Positions 7,817 to 11,776 of a stretch of 11,776 nucleotides of DNA are shown piece by piece. This stretch comes from Microcaldota archaeon (lineage in GTDB: Archaea > Micrarchaeota > Micrarchaeia > Micrarchaeales > Micrarchaeaceae): contig JAJZDT010000138.1 in assembly GCA_021851535.1 (NCBI GenBank), forward strand, positions 1 through 11,776, given 5' to 3'. Each line of letters starts with the position of its first letter. Positions within the stretch are counted from its first letter, which is position 1. A model generated the notes under the pieces. That model was not told the DNA's origin and searched no databases. It saw only the letters and a program-made list of their open reading frames with translations. Position numbers and translations under genes: made by a program.

Positions 7817-8935
7817 ATGAAAAATAATTATAAACAAAAAATAGTTCTGATGTTAGGATTAATCGTAATGCTACTCTCGACTATTTTTATGCACGTGGCA
7901 TTCGCATCAACCACCTCAACAAGCGGATGTGGATTATTGCAGCAAGGCATACAGCAGACTGTAGAAACTAATACTCCATGGTACTGTCCGATAAATCAGC
8001 AGATATATAACGATTGGGTTGGGCAATTACCATTAGCATTAATAGCGGTTTTAATATCATTTTTTATAGCGGGAATAATATTTATGGTAGGCGCTGCAAC
8101 AAAGAATGATCGCATAAGAAATTTTGGCGTAGGCGAATTATATGAAGCAATAGCAAGTGCAATAATAGTTGGCATATTTTTGTATGTGGCTGCAGTATTA
8201 TTTGGTTTATTGCCGTCGATATTTGTAGGGCCTATAAATCCATTTGCTACGTCATTTCATTTTATGCTAAGTACAATACAGCAAGCGGAAATATTATTCG
8301 CATCATTATATCATGTGGTTATGCTTGATGCATACTATGCATCAATAAAAATATCTGTTGCATTCCCACCAGCAGGTACTGAAGTAGGTAACATATTAAA
8401 TCTTGTCGCCCTGCCGCTTGATATCTTTTTCATAGAGCCTGCGGAGGTACTTGGTGTATTTTTGGCGGAGGGTATAATAGCAATATATGCAGAATACTAT
8501 CTTCTGTTATTCTTTGCTGTGGCTGCAATACCAGTTTTTCTTGTTCCTGGCGTTATATTACGCGCGATATTCCCAACGCGTGCACTCGGTAGTATGATGA
8601 TAGCAATAGCGATGGCATTCTACTTTGTAATGCCTGCACTCTTTGCGATCGCATTCTATTTCACCGCTCCAACTATGTATAAGGATATGGCAAGCGCAAC
8701 AACACAAATAAGTGGATTCAGCAATGGGTCTGCAAGTATACTAAATTCTATATCTCCAAATAGCCCACTCGCATTGCAGCTTAGTAATGTGGAGACCGCA
8801 ATGAATGGATTATGGTTAATGATGCTATTTTATCCATTTTTGATAATAGGCATATCATACGCATTCTCTGTACAAGTCGCCAATTTTATGTCTGGCGCTG
8901 GTCAAACAAGTGGAAGATTGCGTGCATTTATATAA
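7817..8935 (+). CDS. VirB6/TrbL/CedA-like channel protein, paralog 6 of 6
   Basis: This 372-residue protein has a signal peptide (K2-K8 basic, hydrophobic 9-23, probable cleavage after AFA near 30). A short external segment with C38 and C57 follows, then helix 1 near 72-93, E107-L-Y-E110, and helix 2 near 111-131. An external loop is followed by a long hydrophobic region near 200-248. The core turn is R249-A-I-F-P253-T-R255-A-L-G258-S259, where the proline is shifted by one and the second glycine is Ser; M272-P273 replaces YP. A last helix is near 331-354. The ATG at 7817 has GGTG at 7807-7810 six nt upstream, the same arrangement as the pilin-like gene; an adjoining GTG at 7814 would add one residue. 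It is the last gene of the run. A 96-nt gap with a new promoter follows. Confidence 0.65.
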   Translation: MKNNYKQKIVLMLGLIVMLLSTIFMHVAFASTTSTSGCGLLQQGIQQTVETNTPWYCPINQQIYNDWVGQLPLALIAVLISFFIAGIIFMVGAATKNDRIRNFGVGELYEAIASAIIVGIFLYVAAVLFGLLPSIFVGPINPFATSFHFMLSTIQQAEILFASLYHVVMLDAYYASIKISVAFPPAGTEVGNILNLVALPLDIFFIEPAEVLGVFLAEGIIAIYAEYYLLLFFAVAAIPVFLVPGVILRAIFPTRALGSMMIAIAMAFYFVMPALFAIAFYFTAPTMYKDMASATTQISGFSNGSASILNSISPNSPLALQLSNVETAMNGLWLMMLFYPFLIIGISYAFSVQVANFMSGAGQTSGRLRAFI

Positions 8936-8995
8936 GCTATGTAAGCGGTATAGCCAAATTTTATATCTGCAATCAATCTGGCGCAGTTAAATACG

Positions 8996-9006
8996 CTTTT
9001 AAATAT
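8996..9006 (+). promoter_or_regulatory. TATA-box promoter of the motor-gene operon
   Basis: CTTTTAAATAT closely fits an archaeal TATA element. Its centre is about 30 nt before the ATG at 9032, so transcription would begin at or just before that codon. No Shine-Dalgarno site precedes 9032, fitting a leaderless mRNA. The same spacing makes the out-of-frame ATG at 9022 an unlikely start. Confidence 0.55.
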
Positions 9007-9031
9007 TTCTTCTGATATATAATGGACTTTA

Positions 9032-9868
9032 ATGGACCAGAAAATCTTCTTATTCGGTATTCTAGTTATAGCTGCATTTGCGCTAATAATAGCTGGTGCA
9101 TTAATTCCATCGCAGATACTACCATATCCTATAAAGATAATAATTTACATACTAGCGATATTTTTAGATGTTTTAGCGTTCGCAACAAGATATTATACAT
9201 ATATAATGATGCCTCTATTCAAGCAGCGCAAAAGAAATATAACACTCGATGTGCAAGAGCCATATTGGATTGCTGGTAGTAATGATGCAATAGTAAGAAA
9301 GATAGGTGAGGAGTTTATTGCAACTACGTTCATATTAATACCACTGTATCGCTCTGCAACGGAGATGTCTGTAGACGAAAAATTGAGTTTTGGTGCGCAG
9401 ATAGGGCGTTTAATAAGTATAAATACCGAGCCTGTGAGATATTCGACACAGTTGCATGTGATGGATAAAGAGGCATATCTATCAAGTATACGCGATAGTC
9501 TTAATATGTCAGAGAATGAGATAATAGAATTGACGCAAAAAAATGCACCGCAGCATGAGCTTGATAATGCAAAAGGCAGAGCTACCATGTGGCGCAATAT
9601 GATGGAGAGGATGTCTATTGAGCAGTCTTTTGAGTTAATGTTATATGCATCTGTATCCGCATCAGGAACAAAAGAATACGAAGCAACAAGCATCGTGCAG
9701 CAGCGTGCAAGAGATTTAATGTCTGGAATAAGCAGCACGCTTGGTATAACAACCTCTATAATAACGGGCAATGAGATGTTAAAGGTAATAGAGCCGGATC
9801 ATTTAATACCGTATTCAAATGTAAGAAAGCAGATAAATGCAAATATATCGGGCGAGCAGAATGGATGA
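9032..9868 (+). CDS. VirB3-like helices joined to a VirB4 N-terminal-like domain, copy A
   Basis: This 278-residue protein has two close N-terminal helices (about 5-26 and 33-58) and no signal peptide. A basic stretch (KQRKR at 64-68) indicates that the rest is cytoplasmic, and there is no cysteine. The soluble part contains V88-R-K-I-G-E-E, then F-I-A-T at 95-98, leading into a long alpha/beta region with two charged helical parts (about 144-200 and 214-236) around a short strand (FELMLYASVSASG at 200-212). Two short helices followed by such a domain match the layout of VirB3/PrgI proteins joined to the N-terminal domain of VirB4, normally fused to the ATPase. The same pattern recurs in the next gene. 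The match is by layout and operon position and is not a confident family call. It probably anchors the ATPase encoded downstream to the membrane platform. Confidence 0.5.
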   Translation: MDQKIFLFGILVIAAFALIIAGALIPSQILPYPIKIIIYILAIFLDVLAFATRYYTYIMMPLFKQRKRNITLDVQEPYWIAGSNDAIVRKIGEEFIATTFILIPLYRSATEMSVDEKLSFGAQIGRLISINTEPVRYSTQLHVMDKEAYLSSIRDSLNMSENEIIELTQKNAPQHELDNAKGRATMWRNMMERMSIEQSFELMLYASVSASGTKEYEATSIVQQRARDLMSGISSTLGITTSIITGNEMLKVIEPDHLIPYSNVRKQINANISGEQNG

Positions 9869-10694
9869 GATGAGTATAGTATATATGGCGGTAACATCTG
9901 TAGTGCTTTTAATAGCTCTTGCAATGGCGCCATATGCTGCTCCAGGTCTTCTGTTCTACATTATATTATTTTTTATCGTGATAGCACTTGTCATAATAGC
10001 AATATTAAATTGGGCAGACTTTCTAATATTCCCATTTGTTATGGGCAGGCTTGGCATAATCTTCGAGCCGGTAAAGGGCTATACTATATCAAAGAATCAG
10101 GAGGCTGTAATTAAGCGCGTGGGGGAGTTATACTACGCAACCGGATATATAACAGCAAATTTATATCCTTATGAATTTAAGCAGGAATTTAGCGATCAGG
10201 AGGTACAACAAAAGATAGTGAACGCGCCCGATGTATGGGAGCGCGCGGTTTCAAGTATTGATTTCCCATTTAAATTTCATGTACTTTCTACTGGAAGAGA
10301 TGTACAGAAGGCAAGAGATGAGCTTGAGGGAAAACGTTCATATCAGGAATTCCAATTATCAAGAATGATGCAAAATTCCAAAGGAAATGAAATGGGAATT
10401 GTTGATGTTCAAAGAAAGATAAATATCCTCCAGGCAAAGATGGATAGGCTATCGCATGGAGAGAAGCCTATCTCAACAATTATGTACATAGAGACGGCAT
10501 CTGTCGGTGTTACTGAGAAATCCGCTATGGACAATTTATCTGCGCAAATAGAGCGTTTGCAGGTTGCGATGAGTTCTATGGATATACAATTAATACGCGT
10601 GGTTGGTAGGGAATTATATACATTGTTTAATTTTACATTCTCATTACCAACAAGTTATATACAAGCAGCCAGTTATTTTGATTTGCAAGGATGA
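9861..10694 (+). CDS. VirB3-like helices joined to a VirB4 N-terminal-like domain, copy B
   Basis: This 277-residue protein is a diverged paralog of the preceding one. It has two N-terminal helices (about 6-23 and 29-50), then a cytoplasmic region. Aligned marks are A82-V-I-K-R-V-G-E-L-Y-Y-A-T93 against A86-I-V-R-K-I-G-E-E-F-I-A-T98 in copy A. After a long charged helical insert (about 145-200), M208-Y-I-E-T-A-S-V-G matches the M-L-Y-A-S-V-S strand of copy A. It has no cysteine and no nucleotide-binding motif. The start at 9861 overlaps the previous gene by 8 nt; an ATG at 9870, one nt beyond the preceding stop, would remove three residues and cannot be excluded. Two such proteins could form a heteromeric adaptor between the membrane channel and the ATPase, which is inference. 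Confidence 0.5.
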   Translation: MDEMSIVYMAVTSVVLLIALAMAPYAAPGLLFYIILFFIVIALVIIAILNWADFLIFPFVMGRLGIIFEPVKGYTISKNQEAVIKRVGELYYATGYITANLYPYEFKQEFSDQEVQQKIVNAPDVWERAVSSIDFPFKFHVLSTGRDVQKARDELEGKRSYQEFQLSRMMQNSKGNEMGIVDVQRKINILQAKMDRLSHGEKPISTIMYIETASVGVTEKSAMDNLSAQIERLQVAMSSMDIQLIRVVGRELYTLFNFTFSLPTSYIQAASYFDLQG

Positions 10695-10701
10695 TAATAT
10701 G
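10691..10701 (+). repeat. Gene-junction motif ATGATAATATG, copy 3
   Basis: Identical to the two copies in the upstream operon, with tandem in-frame TGA TAA stops and the ATPase ATG at 10699. The preceding AGG at 10688-10690 extends it to AGGATGAT, a partial match to the 16S-complementary sequence. Confidence 0.55.
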
Positions 10702-11733
10702 ACACTAATGAAATTTCAAAATATAATGAGTAATGAAATAGCAAAGAGGGTATTTGTTACGCGTCCACCAGAACCGCCAGCAAATATACTAATCGGCGAT
10801 CCACTAAAATCTGTATATATAGGAACTACAAAGATGTTTAAGGTTCCATTCACCTGGACATATGCTAATTTGACAAATCCCCATATAGCTATTGTTGGTA
10901 TAACGGGATCCGGAAAGAGCTATTTTGTAAAAACCTTTTTGGTTCGCGCAAATTATGTATGGGGAACAAGCGCGGTAATAGTTGACTGGGCTGGCGAATA
11001 TAAAGCATGGGTTAAGCAGAGCGGTGGTACTATTGTCTCTCTTGGAAAGGGCGCATATATAAATATAATGGATCTATCTGGTATGAAGCCATTGGATCGT
11101 GTCAAGCAGATAATGAATTCATTTGAACTTTTAACAGATATATCCGATTTTCCAGAGCAGAAGAGGCTTACAGAAGAGGCAATAGAGCAGGCATATACAA
11201 ATATGGGATTTAATGTATCTGAAAAGCCGTTTGCAGGAAAAGAGGCGCCAACATTAAAGGATGTTATAACACTCTTTCAAGAGAAATTGCAGGATGGTAC
11301 ATATGAATATCCTGCAGAGCTTGAAAATGCAATATACAGACTTAGGCAGTTTGCGCGTGAAGGTGAGGACTATTTTGCCAGAAAAAGCACAATAGATCTA
11401 GGGCAGCTTGCATCATCAGGTCTTGTGGATATAGATTTATCTGGTCTTCCTGATGAGCGTTTTAGAGCGTTAGCTGCACTTTTCATACTTCAAACACTAA
11501 AAGAGAAGATGCGTTTTGAGGGATGGAGCGAATCCAAAGGTCTCAAAACTATCGTTGTGCTTGATGAGGCATGGAAGGTAGCTAGCGATAATAGAAGCGA
11601 TGCTATAACAATAGTTAGAGAAGGAAGAAAATATCAATTTGGATTAATTGTTGCATCCCAAAACCCTACTGATATAAACGAGGCAATCTTTTCAAGTGTT
11701 GATGCGAGCGTTATAGCATTTATATGTCTATGA
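10699..11733 (+). CDS. HerA/VirB4-type motor ATPase (CedB/TraC-like), apparently truncated at its C-terminus
   Basis: This 344-residue soluble ATPase has no membrane helix. Walker A is G67-I-T-G-S-G-K-S74. The strand ending in D96-W-A-G-E100-Y matches the D-x-x-G-E-Y element of the HerA/VirB4/DUF87 branch. Walker B is I-V-V-L-D289-E290-A-W, followed by V-R-E-G-R-K-Y (306-312) and V-A-S320-Q321-N-P-T-D-I, all typical of VirB4 and related HerA-FtsK motors that energise DNA or pilin movement. The N-terminal domain of VirB4 is missing here and is apparently supplied by the two preceding genes. The frame ends in FICL and a TGA where relatives usually continue for several dozen residues to complete the fold, so the gene looks shortened or frameshifted. 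The ATG at 10699 follows the previous stop by 4 nt through the repeated junction motif. The ATPase class is secure; CedB versus VirB4 subtype is not. Confidence 0.85.
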   Translation: MTLMKFQNIMSNEIAKRVFVTRPPEPPANILIGDPLKSVYIGTTKMFKVPFTWTYANLTNPHIAIVGITGSGKSYFVKTFLVRANYVWGTSAVIVDWAGEYKAWVKQSGGTIVSLGKGAYINIMDLSGMKPLDRVKQIMNSFELLTDISDFPEQKRLTEEAIEQAYTNMGFNVSEKPFAGKEAPTLKDVITLFQEKLQDGTYEYPAELENAIYRLRQFAREGEDYFARKSTIDLGQLASSGLVDIDLSGLPDERFRALAALFILQTLKEKMRFEGWSESKGLKTIVVLDEAWKVASDNRSDAITIVREGRKYQFGLIVASQNPTDINEAIFSSVDASVIAFICL

Positions 11734-11776
11734 TTTTTTTCCATCATTGAGAAAAGACTCGCTATATTCTTCTCAG
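11734..11776 (+). other. End of window: possible shifted-frame continuation of the ATPase
   Basis: These 43 nt follow the ATPase stop, starting with seven T that overlap the stop region. The frame beginning at 11723 stays open to the window end and reads YVYDFF, then PSLRKDSLYSSQ. A one-base shift around 11720-11725 would join it to the ATPase. A 6-bp inverted repeat (TGAGAA at 11748-11753, TTCTCA at 11770-11775) is also present. Whether this is coding cannot be settled without the downstream sequence. Confidence 0.3.

Noticed and set aside
8936..8954. GCTAT...ATAGC inverted repeat after paralog 6 as a hairpin terminator
   Set aside because: The stem is only five base pairs with a nine-nt loop and is followed by just four T, so it is too weak to call.
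9021..9037. Tandem AATGGAC copies 10 nt apart at the start of adaptor copy A as a repeat element
   Set aside because: Two seven-base copies are too short to be meaningful beside an AT-rich promoter.
9022..9279. Open frame of 85 codons from the ATG at 9022
   Set aside because: It overlaps the clear membrane-anchor gene at 9032 in another frame, its product has no recognisable pattern, and it shows unusual Cys/Ser/Asn composition typical of a shifted reading.
9193..9771. Antisense open frame of 192 codons opposite adaptor copy A
   Set aside because: The sense strand has a consistent gene with a paralog next to it, and the antisense product has scattered cysteines and no coherent domain.
11748..11775. 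TGAGAA/TTCTCA inverted repeat at the window end as a terminator
   Set aside because: The six-bp stem with a 16-nt loop lacks a following T-run within the window and may lie in a shifted coding frame.
1..11776. CRISPR array, tRNA, rRNA, insertion sequence or attachment site
   Set aside because: No spaced direct repeats, tRNA-like cloverleaf, transposase or terminal inverted repeats were seen; almost all of the window is accounted for by coding sequence.

Overview
The window is an AT-rich, tightly packed stretch of DNA, most likely from an archaeon. Signs of this are TATA-box-like elements about 25-35 nt upstream of starts that have no Shine-Dalgarno site (apparently leaderless genes), a T-run of archaeal type after the first gene, very heavy use of ATA for isoleucine, and a gene set resembling archaeal DNA-transfer machinery (Ced/Ted and archaeal conjugation systems). 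A small-genome lineage such as a DPANN archaeon is possible, but nothing here fixes the taxonomy. All supported genes are on the + strand and there is no gene-free stretch longer than about 100 nt.

Layout: (1) 71-520 encodes a small two-helix protein that looks like a VirB2/CedA1-type pilin. It has its own promoter and is followed by a T-rich terminator. (2) 621-1352 encodes a polytopic membrane protein resembling the broad YciC/DUF7847-like archaeal group, starting at TTG. (3) 1413-8935 is an unbroken run of six large, mutually diverged membrane proteins sharing one architecture: N-out, a cytoplasmic (E/Q)-h-x-(E/Q) motif before helix 2, a large external loop, an R-x-x-P-x-x-R-x-x-G-G cytoplasmic turn, a helix with YP, another external loop, and a last helix. 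They look like VirB6/TrbL/CedA-type channel proteins amplified in tandem. The genes overlap or lie 1-4 nt apart. (4) 9032-11733 is a second operon with its own promoter. It holds two paralogous proteins, each with two N-terminal helices and a cytoplasmic region resembling VirB3 joined to the VirB4 N-terminal domain, then a soluble HerA/VirB4-type ATPase with Walker A, Walker B and the R-x-GRKY...SQ region intact. The ATPase frame stops early, just before the expected C-terminal end of the fold, 43 nt from the end of the window.

Working model (inference): the locus encodes a cell-envelope DNA- or protein-transfer apparatus. It has a pilin, a possibly heteromeric VirB6-like platform built from up to six different subunits, and a VirB4-type motor whose N-terminal/VirB3 part is encoded separately and in two versions. 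No relaxase, coupling protein (VirD4), outer-membrane-type VirB7/9/10 or transposase is seen. That fits an archaeal single-membrane system of the Ced/Ted kind better than a complete conjugative element, although flanking DNA is not visible.
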